Source: Leptolyngbya sp. PCC 7375
GTDB taxonomy: Bacteria; Cyanobacteriota; Cyanobacteriia; Phormidesmidales; Phormidesmidaceae
DNA length: 64,000 bases
Direction: 5' to 3'
Assembly: GCF_000316115.1 (NCBI RefSeq)
Contig: NZ_JH993797.1
Span: 7,103,961-7,167,960, forward strand
Shown here: positions 27,052-36,366 of the stretch, in pieces
Layout of the letters: each line of letters opens with the position of its first letter
Position numbering within the stretch: the first letter of the stretch is position 1
The notes under the pieces: generated by a model
Told to the model about the DNA's origin: nothing
Databases searched by the model: none
The model's input: only the letters and a program-made list of their open reading frames with translations
Position numbers and translations under genes: made by a program

Positions 27052-27222
27052 GGGTATGACCTCAATTAGATGTCTATTAAAAAGTCAGAAATCCTAAGCC
27101 CTACAAGAAGCTTACAATCTCCATCACGCTGAAACTGAGAAAATTTATTCTTCGCTCAAATCTTCCTGAAACCCTTGCTGGATAAGCGTTATAGCACTCT
27201 ACATCGTGTCGAGGTCATACCC
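27052..27222. mobile_element. 171-bp MITE with ISKra4-type ends
   Basis: The sequence begins GGGTATGACCTC and ends GAGGTCATACCC, the same termini as the surrounding ISKra4 element. It is flanked by the 8-bp duplication CTTGGAAA (27044-27051 and 27223-27230). It has no coding capacity. Its removal restores the transposase reading frame. It is therefore a non-autonomous relative that jumped into its own parent family. Confidence 0.9.
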
Positions 27223-28765
27223 CTTGGAAACCGTCGCTAAAGTCCTATTTCCTCGACGTCGAAAGCACCGTCAAGCCTGGTTAGAGAAACAAGCTCATCG
27301 CTTAAAACACGACGTTGGAGCGGCGGTTGCGCTGTTAGATGAGTTTAAAAAAATCGACCTCAATGCCCTCAGTGCCAAGAAAAAAGAACAGATGGAGTCG
27401 GTCATCACGTATTTTCGCAATCACCACGCTCAAATGGATTACGCTCAAACTCAGGCAGAAAATCGTCCGATTGGGTCGGGAGTCACCGAAGCGGCCTGCA
27501 AAGTCATCGTCAAGCAACGATTATGTGGGTCTGGGATGAAGTGGAAGGGAACGGGGGCTGGGGTGGTATTAAGTTTGAGAACACTCACGTATACAACAGG
27601 CAGATGGCAACAGTTTTGGACCAAAATTAATCAGTATGGATTCTCTCTCGAAGGCTAGATTTTATCTTTACATCAGTCCGAGGTCATACCCCCTTTTATT
27701 ATAGATCTGCAAGAAAGGGTTAGAGATGCGACAACCGTGTCAAATGGGAGATGAAATGGGGAAAACTAAGATTTCTAAGCAAGAAAAACAGTACGGTAAG
27801 CTCATTGTTTTTGAAGGTCCTGATGGGGTAGGAAAAACAACAATTGCACAGAAAATAGCCCAGTGTCTCAATGATTCTGATGAGAAGTGTAAGCTTATGG
27901 CTTTCCCAGGCAAAGAGCCCGGTACACTTGGGGACTTAGTTTATAAACTACATCATGATCCATCAAAATATAATGTTGAAGATTTTACGTCAGCCAGTAA
28001 ACAAGTTCTTCATATTGCTGCTCACTTAGACGCAATTGAGCGTGTTATTTTGCCAACCTTATCAAGTGGCTGCCATGTCATTTTGGATAGATTTTGGTGG
28101 TCTACTTGGGTTTATGGTGTAGTTTCCAATATTAATCGCAATGTCCTTGAAAAAATCATTGACATAGAGAGGGAGTTCTGGGGGGATCTCAAACCGACAA
28201 TAACAATTCTTCTGCGTAGACCTGCTCCCATAAATCGTAAAGTCTCTCTTCAATATTGGAGAAGTCTGAGTTATGAGTATGATGCCCTTTCAGAAAAAGA
28301 GAAACTCTATTATCCAGTAACCACTCTTACTAATGATCTAGAGTTAGAGGTTATTACTCGAAAAATTCAAGAGTATATTGTCGATGCGATGAATGGCTCT
28401 GACATAGTATCTGGACATGTAGCTTCTTCTGAACAAGAACAGTTAGATCTCAATTTTGGACAAGATGAAATTGTGAACAGTTCCAGTCCTACTGTGATTT
28501 CGCATATTCTACCTGCAAAACCTACAGTAGTATTTGATACCTACTGGCGTTTTGCGACTGAAAGGCAAGACATTTTCTTTCGTAAACTTAAAGGTCAGAA
28601 AGCTCCATGGACAGACGATCCTATTCTTTCAACATTTAAGTTTACGAATGCTTATCGAGCATCCGATAGAGTAAGTCAGTATTTGATTCGTCATGTCATC
28701 TATCGACAAGATTTACCTACAACAATAGAAGAGGTGTTTTTTCGGATTATTCTATTCAAACTTTT

Positions 28766-30429
28766 CTACCTGTGCAATTCAAATAGCTTAAGACTAAAAC
28801 CACTGCCCTACTTGAGATAGGGTTCTAGCCAGTCGATTTTTGGAAGTTGCTCACCTATCCTAGAGATCATCAGACGACATGGGGTTGAGGCCATGGGGAA
28901 CTACAAAATCAAAGTCAATATTGAAATCGTAGAAAGCGATGAGGCCATTAGTTCTGGTCCCGAAGAAATAGAGACCGGTGTGTTTGAGTTTAATATAAGC
29001 CCAGAGGCCGCTACTAGCATTGATGCGTGTGAACAAGCCTTGTTAAGTACGAATTATCCAGCATTACGCTCAGCATTGGCTCATCACCTTGAAACACTCT
29101 CTCAAAAAAAACGAAAACGGCATCAACCGCAGGGATTTGGGAAATAACCAAGAGCCCGTATCGGGTGGATGGGGAAATCGGTCGCTTTGAGTTTATGTCG
29201 TATACAGCCGTTGAATCTTCTGGGAATCAACCATCGAACCGAGTCAACACACTATATGGATCCCTACCCGGCAAAAGCTGGTATCGCACGATGGGCTTTA
29301 AGGAGATTGCCTACACCCACGGGAGTACGACTGAATCGTACCGGAAAACGAGTGCGTGGCTCAATCGAATCCGTCATCAAGTGACCGGGGAACCCGTCGA
29401 GAACGATGCAAGACAGTAGTGAGCGAGAAGGCACCCGTGTGCTCAATCACTTGACTCAGGCCAGTGAAGCCATCCTGAAAACCCATGGTGTCATCGGCAA
29501 CACACTGCCTGCGGCTGTCGTCGCCTCTGCCAATGAGAGTAAGCCTGTCCATCTGGCTCCAGACGTAGTCTCCGCTGTCATCGAGCAGTGTGGCAAAACC
29601 GAGTTGATTCGCCAACAGATGACGGCCAATCCCATCCCCTATGAGAGCCCCCATCATAGCCTCAACATTTCGATTGATGATGTCGGGGTGAAACGTCAGA
29701 GGGACCAGCGACCAGCCAGTGTTCCAGAGACACCCACCGCCCGCAAGTATGCCTATCAAACGGTGGTCCATATCGAAAATCAACTCGGTAGCTATCGATT
29801 GAATGCCCTTGGCTTGACGACAATGTTAACCATGCTGTTGGCCTTTTTTACTCCACAATGACCTCCTTCAAGGCCCTATCGTATTCTTTGCCGATGGACA
29901 GCGAAGCTTGCATGGCGCGATTCTGACCACCTTTGCTGGGGTGTCTGCACTACAGTTGATCTTGGACTGGTATCATCTCCATGAGAAATGTGAACAACTG
30001 CTTAGTCTTGCCTGTCAGGGTAGACGTCTGCGTAATACACACTTGACTCACCTGGCAGCCCTGCTCTGGCATGGATTAGTCGGTGCAGCTTTGGTTTACC
30101 TTGAGTTCATTGACCCAGACCATCTCAAAGATACAACCGCTATCGATAAACTCCAAGGCTATCTGCGTCGGAACAAACCTCACATTCCTTGTTATTGTGT
30201 GCGTAAACAGCTGGGATTGAGAAATTCCAGCAACCGAGGTGAAAAGGCGAATGATTTATTGGTCTCCTCACGACAAAAACACAATGGGATGAGTTGGTCT
30301 AAAACGGGGTCAGTTGCCTTGGCTGCTTTAACAGCGCTTGTTTCGAATCAAGAAGCTACCCATTGGTTCAGGACCGGGAAGCTCAATTTTAAGTTGGTAC
30401 CTCATCCCGTAAAGTAATTGCACAGGTAG
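28766..30429 (+). mobile_element. IS element of uncertain family (8-bp target duplication)
   Basis: The 14-bp ends CTACCTGTGCAATT and AATTGCACAGGTAG are perfect inverted repeats. They are flanked by AAACTTTT at 28758-28765 and 30430-30437. The element is 1,664 bp and carries one degraded transposase. Removing it restores the kinase-aGPT frame as FRIILFKLFNKIETWQLL. Confidence 0.92.
28893..30417 (+). pseudogene. Degraded transposase
   Basis: Four segments in shifting frames are seen. The first (28893-29147) has a helix ALRSALAHHLETLSQKKRKR, then come YRVDGEIGRFEF..., a segment with LNISIDDVGVKRQ (likely catalytic Asp) and LILDWYHLHEKCEQL (second Asp), and SSNRGEKANDLLV near the C-terminus (likely catalytic Glu). 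The spacing suggests a DDE transposase akin to ISKra4/ISLre2-like groups; the family is not certain. At least three frame changes make it inactive. Confidence 0.7.
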
Positions 30430-30739
30430 AAACTTTTCAACAAGATAGAAACTTGGCAGCTTTTAGAAGCATCAGTTGGAGAAATTACTTATAGTGAATA
30501 TTCTTTTGATAAGTATGATCAAGCTTTAACACAGGCAATGGAAGCAGGTAAATCGATTTAGGCTCAATCGGCGTTTCAGGGAGTTAGACAAGCAAGGTGC
30601 TCAATAGACTACCCAGCAAGGCTTTCCCTCTTTTTCTAGCATTATGCACAAATTCAAAGAACCCCAAATAGATCGGTAATTTTTCTTGTGAGATCCCTCG
30701 ATGAGGTCTCAACCATGACCGCAGCAATGACCAGAAACC

Positions 30740-32052
30740 CTGACTGACTGACACATCTCAGATGCCCCCATTAATATCTCAAGTCCGACATCGTATTGAC
30801 CGAATACGGGAAAACCAAATCAGGTCATAGTAACGTTGCTCAGCCTTGTTGGACGCAAAACAAGGGTCTGGGTCTTGGGCAATAAGGGGACTGGTTCAGA
30901 AGAGTCCGACCTTTGTGAACGACTCCCTTGAGCCACCGTAAGCCAATTTTGAGATAGCTGAGCCCTCGTCTCCAATGGGTATCCACCTGTTGACGTAAGC
31001 CTTCACACTGCACCGCCACGCCTTGAGTGGTGCCGTATAACAAGGCAATGGCGGCCACCAAATAGAGACGCTCTAGAGCTTGAGCGGATCGAATGCGAGA
31101 GTCTTCGAGTTCAAAGGCTCCTGATTTGCTATCTAAAAACAACTCCTCAACCCGAAACCGCAAGGCATATTGCCACAACGTTTGTAGACTCGGTGATTCA
31201 TCCGTAATCACCGCCCAGGATTCCTTCGTCCCTCGCACGGTTGCCAAGACTAAATTACATCGATGCTCACCATCTTGCCAGAGCCCCACGTTCTCATAGA
31301 GAGTGGCTTCTCCTTTGGGAGGCCACAGCGCTTGTACTTCAATGGGATGACGGCATGGGCCGTGGAGATGAACATCACACGCAATGCGCAAACAATAGTG
31401 CCAACCACTCGCTTGCAACCAACTCATGAGGTCATGGTTGGCAAACCCTCGGTCAGCTAACAACATCGTGTTGGGATGCCGACGCAACAGCCAACGGGCA
31501 CGCCGTAACAAGGGTCGATATTCATCGAACGCAACCATGGCACTTTCATGCTCTAATACCCGCCATAGAAGTGGTACCGCTCGTCCACAACACACAACCG
31601 ACAGGTGAATCATACAATAGCGATTCCACAGCATGGTCGTATCCAATGCTAGATAGAGTCGATGAGCCCGCCAGTTGGTGAGCGCTAACAACACCAGCGG
31701 CAGATACAACCCCTTGACATCAATGAATCGGTTGATGAAAAAGCGATGCCACCGACGTTCAAAGCTCTGGGCCTGAGTCGCCCGACTGGGGACGTAGGGT
31801 TCCCAAGCGGGGAGGCTGAGTTGGCCACTACAGATCAGGGCACTGACCATCCAAGCCAGTGTTTTCAGATGCCGGAGGTCTTTGTAACGGCTATGTTGAC
31901 GCGGGAAGGGCAACAATTGATCATACAGTTGGGTAGAGGCTGACATGCATATCACGCTGATGGTTTGGTATCTTCAGCTTTGCATGCCCTCTGCCCATTT
32001 CCTTGTCGATCCTTATGGATTCTGGGTTACAGGATTTGTGTCAGGCAGTCAG
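30740..32052 (-). mobile_element. IS4-family insertion sequence
   Basis: The ends read CTGACTGACTGACACA and, on the other strand, CTGACTGCCTGACACA. The 9-bp duplication CCAGAAACC lies at 30731-30739 and 32053-32061, within the IS1595 transposase. The element is 1,313 bp with one intact transposase gene, so it is the youngest layer of the nest. Confidence 0.93.
30840..31946 (-). CDS. IS4-family transposase
   Basis: About 368 residues from the ATG at 31946 (MSASTQLYDQLLPFPRQH); an ATG three codons upstream is also open. The DDE core has D in LYLALDTTMLWNRY, D in TMLLADRGFANHDLM and E in RFRVEELFLDSKSGAFELED, a YREK-like C1 signature. The frame is undamaged, and both element ends and the target duplication are intact, so it may be active. 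Confidence 0.9.
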   Translation of the reverse strand: MSASTQLYDQLLPFPRQHSRYKDLRHLKTLAWMVSALICSGQLSLPAWEPYVPSRATQAQSFERRWHRFFINRFIDVKGLYLPLVLLALTNWRAHRLYLALDTTMLWNRYCMIHLSVVCCGRAVPLLWRVLEHESAMVAFDEYRPLLRRARWLLRRHPNTMLLADRGFANHDLMSWLQASGWHYCLRIACDVHLHGPCRHPIEVQALWPPKGEATLYENVGLWQDGEHRCNLVLATVRGTKESWAVITDESPSLQTLWQYALRFRVEELFLDSKSGAFELEDSRIRSAQALERLYLVAAIALLYGTTQGVAVQCEGLRQQVDTHWRRGLSYLKIGLRWLKGVVHKGRTLLNQSPYCPRPRPLFCVQQG

Positions 32053-33582
32053 CCAGAAACCTTCCATCGTATTGACATGGACTTCACAGAAGCCATCTCC
32101 ATCGTCATCTCGGGCATATTCTCCGGCACTGTGGCAAACACTCTTGTGAGCATAGCCCCAAGTTTCTAAACGAGCATAGATGTCATACTCGTCGGTATAG
32201 ATGAGGGTGCCCGGTTTCACCATGGACTGAATGATGGGCTTGATGGTTTGTTGTTGAACATTTGCCAGCATTTTAATCACCACTTCTCCACCTCGCTGAA
32301 TCATCCCGAAGATCGGCGGTTTTCCGTTCGAGCGTACCGCGCCCCCGAAGCCCTTTGAGTTTACGTCTGCGTCCCTTGCGCCCTTTTTTTTAACCTGCTC
32401 TGGTTGCCCCTTATGACCGGCTGTCACATAGACTTCATCAAACTCCACCGTCCCTGATAACTGGACTTCTGGGCGCTTGTCGGCCACCGCTTGGCGTAAC
32501 TCACTCGTCATCTGATGCACGTCATCTTTGTGCAGACTCAACTCGTCGGCAATTTGTTGATTGGAGACATTGAGACCCATCAAATATAAGCATGCTATCC
32601 AGGTTTTTAACGGTTGATGACGACCCGCAAAGATGGTGTCGGTTAAGTCATCAAAGTGGCGACCACACTCGCCACAGATATAGCGTTGCCGCGCTGAATA
32701 GGTTGCATGCTTCCCTCGTTTGGTAATGTTTTTCGTCTCCACAATCAGTGCAGCAAACACCATCGGGCCAACGCATCGTGCGAATAGTCTCGTAGCATTT
32801 GTCCTCATCGATTAACTTGGAAAGCGTTAGCATAGGTAGGCTGACCGGGGGCTTTATTCCATGACACTACTCTGCTCATCTTGAATTTAGCAACCTCCCT
32901 AAAACAGCTATTGAGCCTCGATTTATTCTGCTGCTTATATCATGCCTTCAGGTGGACGAAAGTTTGGGTACTCTACTAAACATCGTAACCATCTGAAATT
33001 AATTGAACAGATGATTGATGATGAATTGCCTAAAAGATTAGCCGATGCTCCTAATATGAATCAGGCTTTCCTGCTGATTCGTGCATATCCAACAATTGGT
33101 AATTTTCTTGCATATCAGTTTGTTACCGACGTTAATTATAGCGAAATCACGAATTTCAGTGAAATGGATTTTGTGGTTCCAGGGCCAGGTGCATTAGATG
33201 GAATTCGCAAATGTTTTGCTGATCAAGGAGGGCTTAATGAGCCAGAAATTATAAAGTTTATGACTGACCGGCAAGAAGAGGAATTTAATCGATTAGGCCT
33301 AAATTTTCAGTCTCTTTGGGGCCGACCATTGCAACTCATCGATTGTCAAAATCTTTTTTGTGAGGTTGATAAGTACTCAAGGGTATATCACCCAACTGTC
33401 ACTGGTATTTCTGGTCGCACTCGAATTAAGCAGAAGTATTCTGCAGTTCCCCAACCAATTAATTATTGGTATCCACCTAAGTGGGAAATCAATCAGTTTA
33501 TAGAATCAGGGGCTACTGAATTTAAGAGGCAGGAAAAATTTTCGAAACGTATATCAAAACAAACAAGAGTTAAAAGGAGAAA

Positions 33583-34548
33583 ATGATGAATTTTCGAGAA
33601 TATCAGGAACAAGCCACTCAAAAAGAATACTCTATTCAAGATGGAGACAGTATAGCTGATCCACTTCTTGGAGTAGTATCTGGGGCTGGTTCTTTATCTG
33701 GGGAATATAAAAAGTTTTTGAGAGATGGCCTAGGTCATCAATTGTTTACAGAAAAGGTTGCAGAAGAACTTGGTGATATTCTTTGGTATCTTGCTGTGTT
33801 TGCGAATAAGTTAGGGCTTGACCTAAACTTAATTGCTGAACAAAACCTTGAAAAGTGCCGTAATCGTTGGGGATGGCTCCGTACTCAGGAGTGTAGCTTG
33901 GTCGTATCTGACTTTGATAGTGGTTTTTCCCAAAAAGAACGTATACCCAGAAAGTTTGAAGTTGAGATTAATGAGTTCATTGAAAATGATGTAGCCAGTG
34001 TAAGTACTTTTTTGAATGGAAAGCAAGTAGGTAATGATCTAACTGATAATGCCTACAAAAATGATGGTTATCGCTTTCATGATGTTTTTCATTTATCTTA
34101 TGCCGCAGTTCTTGGGTGGTCTCCTGTTGTTCGAAAAATGTTGAGTTGCAAACGTAAAAGCCATCCTCAAATCGATGAAGTAGAGGATGGAGGGCGAGCA
34201 ATAGCTGCTGAAGAAGCTATTTCTTTATTGGTATTTCAATATGCTAAAGAGCATAATTTTCTTGAAGGAATATCAGTATTAGATTGTGATTTATTAAAAA
34301 AAATTGGAAAATTGACTTCAGGTTTAGAAGTATTCCAATGTTCTCCATATGACTGGGAGAAAGCTATCTTCGCTGGGTATAGCGTTTGGCGTCAAGTCAT
34401 ACAAAATAATGGTGGAATTGTTCAAGTTGATATAGATAATCGTTCTATCATCTATCGCCCTCATAAGGCTATGTCGCAGCGCAAAATGAAAAGTGAAAAA
34501 CCTATTGAACATCCTACACTGTTTTATTTTAATCAAAAGTGTGGGTAA
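33583..34548 (+). CDS. MazG-type NTP pyrophosphohydrolase with extra C-terminal domain
   Basis: The 321-residue protein starts in an ATGATG overlapping the stop of the kinase-aGPT gene, with AAAGGAG just upstream. Residues about 1-95 are an all-alpha MazG domain with metal-binding EELGD at about 61-65 and LWYLAVFANKLGLDL. The C-terminal part contains YRFHDVFHLSYAAVLGWSP and DEVEDGGRAIAAEEAISLLV, the conserved histidine/acidic pattern of the MazG C-terminal domain family. MazG enzymes hydrolyse (d)NTPs to NMP and PPi. Next to a nucleotide kinase-aGPT fusion it probably clears or supplies a modified nucleotide (inference). The frame is intact, although its upstream partner is broken. Confidence 0.85.
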   Translation: MMNFREYQEQATQKEYSIQDGDSIADPLLGVVSGAGSLSGEYKKFLRDGLGHQLFTEKVAEELGDILWYLAVFANKLGLDLNLIAEQNLEKCRNRWGWLRTQECSLVVSDFDSGFSQKERIPRKFEVEINEFIENDVASVSTFLNGKQVGNDLTDNAYKNDGYRFHDVFHLSYAAVLGWSPVVRKMLSCKRKSHPQIDEVEDGGRAIAAEEAISLLVFQYAKEHNFLEGISVLDCDLLKKIGKLTSGLEVFQCSPYDWEKAIFAGYSVWRQVIQNNGGIVQVDIDNRSIIYRPHKAMSQRKMKSEKPIEHPTLFYFNQKCG

Positions 34549-34627
34549 CTTTCAGAAAACGAGAACAATGAAACTCTCATCCAAACCACCTTCAATTTAT
34601 TCAGATGTGCAGGCAGATGAGATCGCA

Positions 34628-34757
34628 TTAACAAAACCGCTCCAGAGAAGTATCGCACTCTCAAATTTGCGGTAACCCTATGATTTTTGCCAAGGTTAGT
34701 CTATAGGATGGGTAGTGGCATCATCCAGGTCGGATCTGAGCTGAGTCTGCGATCGCA
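34628..34757. repeat. Dispersed repeat copy A
   Basis: This segment matches 40731-40867 (copy B) at high identity, with shared runs GGTAACCCTATGATTTT, GGTTAGTCTAT and GATGGGTAGTG. In copy B it holds the 3' end of a minus-strand hypothetical gene, so copy A is a remnant of a paralogous 3' end, frameshifted. Confidence 0.75.
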
Positions 34758-34978
34758 AAGAAACCGAGCCGTTCAAAGCCTTCACCTATGACGAGCTAGT
34801 ACAACGGGACAAAGCCAATCTCGATATTTTTTGGCTCCGTGACGAAAGCCTGGAAGACTCAGAGAACCTACCCGGCCCAGATGTACTCGCCCTAGAAATA
34901 GCCGAAGACCTGGAAGCAGCCCTAGAACTATTTTTCAATATCACCGAACAGCTAGAGGAAGAATCAGTAACCCCTTAG
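34754..34978 (+). pseudogene. hsdM: Remnant of type I restriction-modification methylase (HsdM C-terminus)
   Basis: The open reading RKETEPFKAFTYDELVQRDK continues with DIFWLRDESLEDSENLPGPD and LEAALELFFNITEQLEEE. This is the characteristic C-terminal end of HsdM N6-adenine methylase subunits. Only about 75 codons survive and no hsdR, hsdS or methylase core (NPPF) is in the window. The stop at 34976-34978 lies in the target duplication of the following MITE. Confidence 0.8.
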
Positions 34979-34980
34979 CC

Positions 34981-35072
34981 GAATGGCACTGACGTAAGTA
35001 GGAACTAGAGCCTGAAACTCCTAATATTCCGTACTCATTTCATCCAGATTAGGCCTTACGTCAGTGCCATTC
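34981..35072. mobile_element. 92-bp MITE
   Basis: Perfect 18-bp inverted repeats GAATGGCACTGACGTAAG and CTTACGTCAGTGCCATTC flank a 56-base non-coding centre. A 10-bp target duplication CCCCTTAGCC lies at 34971-34980 and 35073-35082. The parent IS is not in this window. Confidence 0.92.
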
Positions 35073-35191
35073 CCCCTTAGCCTAAATAACGCGAATACAG
35101 ATTAAGTAGGCCTTTTTGTAAGAGTTACAGTGCGACGACACTAATTTGACCCAACGACATTTAATTAGCCAATATTAGTCAATACTAGGAG

Positions 35192-36315
35192 TTACGCATT
35201 GACAAAAGTCCATCCATAGTATCAAGCGAAGGTGGCTTCTGTTGCATGGTCCAGAATAAACTGACGGATGACTGGCACAAACAACTGTCTCGATATCTCG
35301 TAACAGTTTCCAATCACCCCTTGAATACACAAGGTTTGTAACTTACCAAATGCTCGCAGTGCACAATAGAAATGATTGCGAATAGCCTGTTCATCTCGAA
35401 CATAGAATCTCTCAATATTGCATACTTGTTTGATCACTCGATGAAAACACTCGATTTGCCAATGCTCGTCATGGACTTGCTTGAATTCAGCCCGAGTCAA
35501 GTGATTCAATTGCTCTAGGGTAGGCTGGTAGATGATGTAATAACGGGGTTCGTTTTTGAACGACTGACAAAACACCTTAACCCAGCCAAACTCCTTGAGA
35601 TACACCACTAATCCCGATTCTGGAATCTCTAAACTCTTTACCTGCACTAGCTTGCCACGTTCCAAAGAGACCTTTCGATTATCGGCAATCCCGAATAGAA
35701 AACCCACTTTCTCGTTTCTGAGAAACTTCAGATTCTCAAGACTTGAATACCAACTATCGCCCGTCACCCAGGTCGGTTTAATACCCCACTGCTTGACGTC
35801 GAGCACCATCTCTCTGAAATAGTCGTTTTTGGTTTTACCCTCCCGTTTATCGTAAATGCGAAAGTTAACGGGATATGAATGCCCGGATAGATCAGTGTAG
35901 TACAATGTAATGAGATTAATCCCTTTGACTGTCCGTTTATGTTTGCCTGACCAAAAATAGCCCACGAAGGCACTCTTTTTCTGGTCTCGATAGGGTTTAT
36001 CTTCAACGCTATCATCCACACTCAACGTGCCACCGACTAATGTGATCTCCTCTTTTACTTCGTTGAATAAATCTTCGGGTGTGTAACGTTCTCGTAATAA
36101 AAACCGATTCACACTATCGTGACTCACGTCTTCCAGGATTTCCGCTAACCGAACACAGCTGACATATTTGGGCTCTGCCATCAGGAATAAGGTGTAGAGG
36201 CTACAGTTGCAATGCGCCGTTGACGGTTTGGATAGCTCACGCATCGCTGGGTTAGACAGGAACAGATAGGGACACCTATATCACTTCATAGCTTTGCTAT
36301 TTTGTCAATGCGTAA
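35192..36315 (-). mobile_element. IS701-like insertion sequence
   Basis: The inverted repeats TTACGCATTGACAAAA at 35192 and TTTTGTCAATGCGTAA at 36300 bound one transposase gene. A CTAG lies three bases outside on the left and CTAA three bases outside on the right, compatible with a decayed 4-bp YTAR duplication, but this is not certain. Confidence 0.85.
35222..36244 (-). CDS. DDE transposase (IS701-like)
   Basis: The 340-residue protein has D in TLSVDDSVEDKPYRDQ, D in TWVTGDSWYSSLENL and E in HWQIECFHRVIKQVCN, the IS4/IS701-type DDE arrangement. It is somewhat shorter at the N-terminus than long IS701 transposases. The frame is intact. Confidence 0.87.
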   Translation of the reverse strand: MRELSKPSTAHCNCSLYTLFLMAEPKYVSCVRLAEILEDVSHDSVNRFLLRERYTPEDLFNEVKEEITLVGGTLSVDDSVEDKPYRDQKKSAFVGYFWSGKHKRTVKGINLITLYYTDLSGHSYPVNFRIYDKREGKTKNDYFREMVLDVKQWGIKPTWVTGDSWYSSLENLKFLRNEKVGFLFGIADNRKVSLERGKLVQVKSLEIPESGLVVYLKEFGWVKVFCQSFKNEPRYYIIYQPTLEQLNHLTRAEFKQVHDEHWQIECFHRVIKQVCNIERFYVRDEQAIRNHFYCALRAFGKLQTLCIQGVIGNCYEISRQLFVPVIRQFILDHATEATFA

Positions 36316-36366
36316 GTTCTAAATACGCTGTAGTGGAGCGTATTGACTAAAAATTCGGGTTATACA

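Larger units (their letters stand above)
23388..27658 (+). pseudogene. ISKra4-like transposase, interrupted and frameshifted
   Basis: Exons are 23388-23785, 26599-27051 and 27231-27658. Removing the IS21 copy with one GGCAGA restores RVAEDLNENHGRVVARSF across the first junction. Removing the MITE with one CTTGGAAA restores HASGYLETVAKVL across the second. The remaining coding length is one base off a multiple of three, because of a G6 run near 26782-26787 where the frame changes inside CEEGG...QAMVGT. The core includes VSLGLDGT (catalytic Asp) and RPIGSGVTEAACK (catalytic Glu). Confidence 0.88.
23312..27693 (+). mobile_element. ISKra4-type insertion sequence carrying an IS21 copy and a MITE
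   Basis: The terminal inverted repeats GGGGGTATGACCT (left) and AGGTCATACCCCC (right) bound the element. Its transposase is in three pieces because an IS21 element (23786-26592) and a MITE (27052-27222) are inserted in it. Without these the element would be about 1.4 kb. I see no clear target duplication outside the repeats. Confidence 0.85.
30584..32833 (-). pseudogene. IS1595 (ISXO2-like) transposase, frameshifted and split
   Basis: Coding runs from about 32833 (MRWPDGVCCTDCG, zinc-ribbon) with a frameshift at an A5 run near 32740, then YICGECGRHFDDLT, VEFDEVYV (Asp) and YTDEYDIY (Asp). It is cut at GFW by IS4 (30740-32052) and continues downstream as SLLRSWLRPHRGISQEKLP, YLGFFEFVHNARKRGK to the stop at 30584. 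Both lesions mean that it is inactive. Confidence 0.88.
30561..32917 (-). mobile_element. IS1595-family insertion sequence carrying an IS4 copy
   Basis: The ends are GGCTCAAT and ATTGAGCC, with the 8-bp target duplication TCGATTTA at 30553-30560 and 32918-32925, the size typical of IS1595. Without the nested IS4 it is about 1,035 bp. Removing it restores the host gene as GKSIYSAAYIMPSGG. Confidence 0.92.
27726..33586 (+). pseudogene. Nucleotide kinase - aGPT-Pplase fusion (DNA base hypermodification family), split by insertions
   Basis: Three coding pieces (27726-28765, 30438-30560, 32926-33586) join into a 607-residue protein when the insertions are removed with one target copy each; the total of 1,824 bases is divisible by three. 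Residues about 25-220 are a thymidylate-kinase-like P-loop kinase (FEGPDGVGKTT, LDRFWWSTWVYG). From about 265 comes the alpha-glutamyl/putrescinyl thymine pyrophosphorylase-like domain (also called 5-hmdU DNA kinase helical domain), with YWRFATERQDIFF, TNAYRASDRVSQYLI, FVVPGPGALDGIRKCF and LIDCQNLFCEVDKYSR. An alternative start is the ATG at 27756 with GGAG close upstream. Relatives act in thymine hypermodification in phages, and bacterial copies are predicted to work on DNA bases. The stop overlaps the MazG gene start. As it stands the gene is broken; the predicted role is family knowledge. Confidence 0.88.

Noticed and set aside
28700..28820. Stop of the kinase gene at 28818-28820 and the start at 32942 as ends of two separate genes
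   Set aside because: The last codons before 28820 lie in the IS end, and 32942 is an internal ATG of the same protein; target duplications and motif continuity show one split gene.
32640..32833. Programmed frameshift in the IS1595 transposase
   Set aside because: IS1595 transposases are normally single frames, the shift needed is +1 or -2, and the gene is also split by IS4; decay is simpler.
34754..34978. An active type I restriction-modification system
   Set aside because: Only the last 75 or so codons of hsdM exist; no methylase core, hsdS or hsdR is present.
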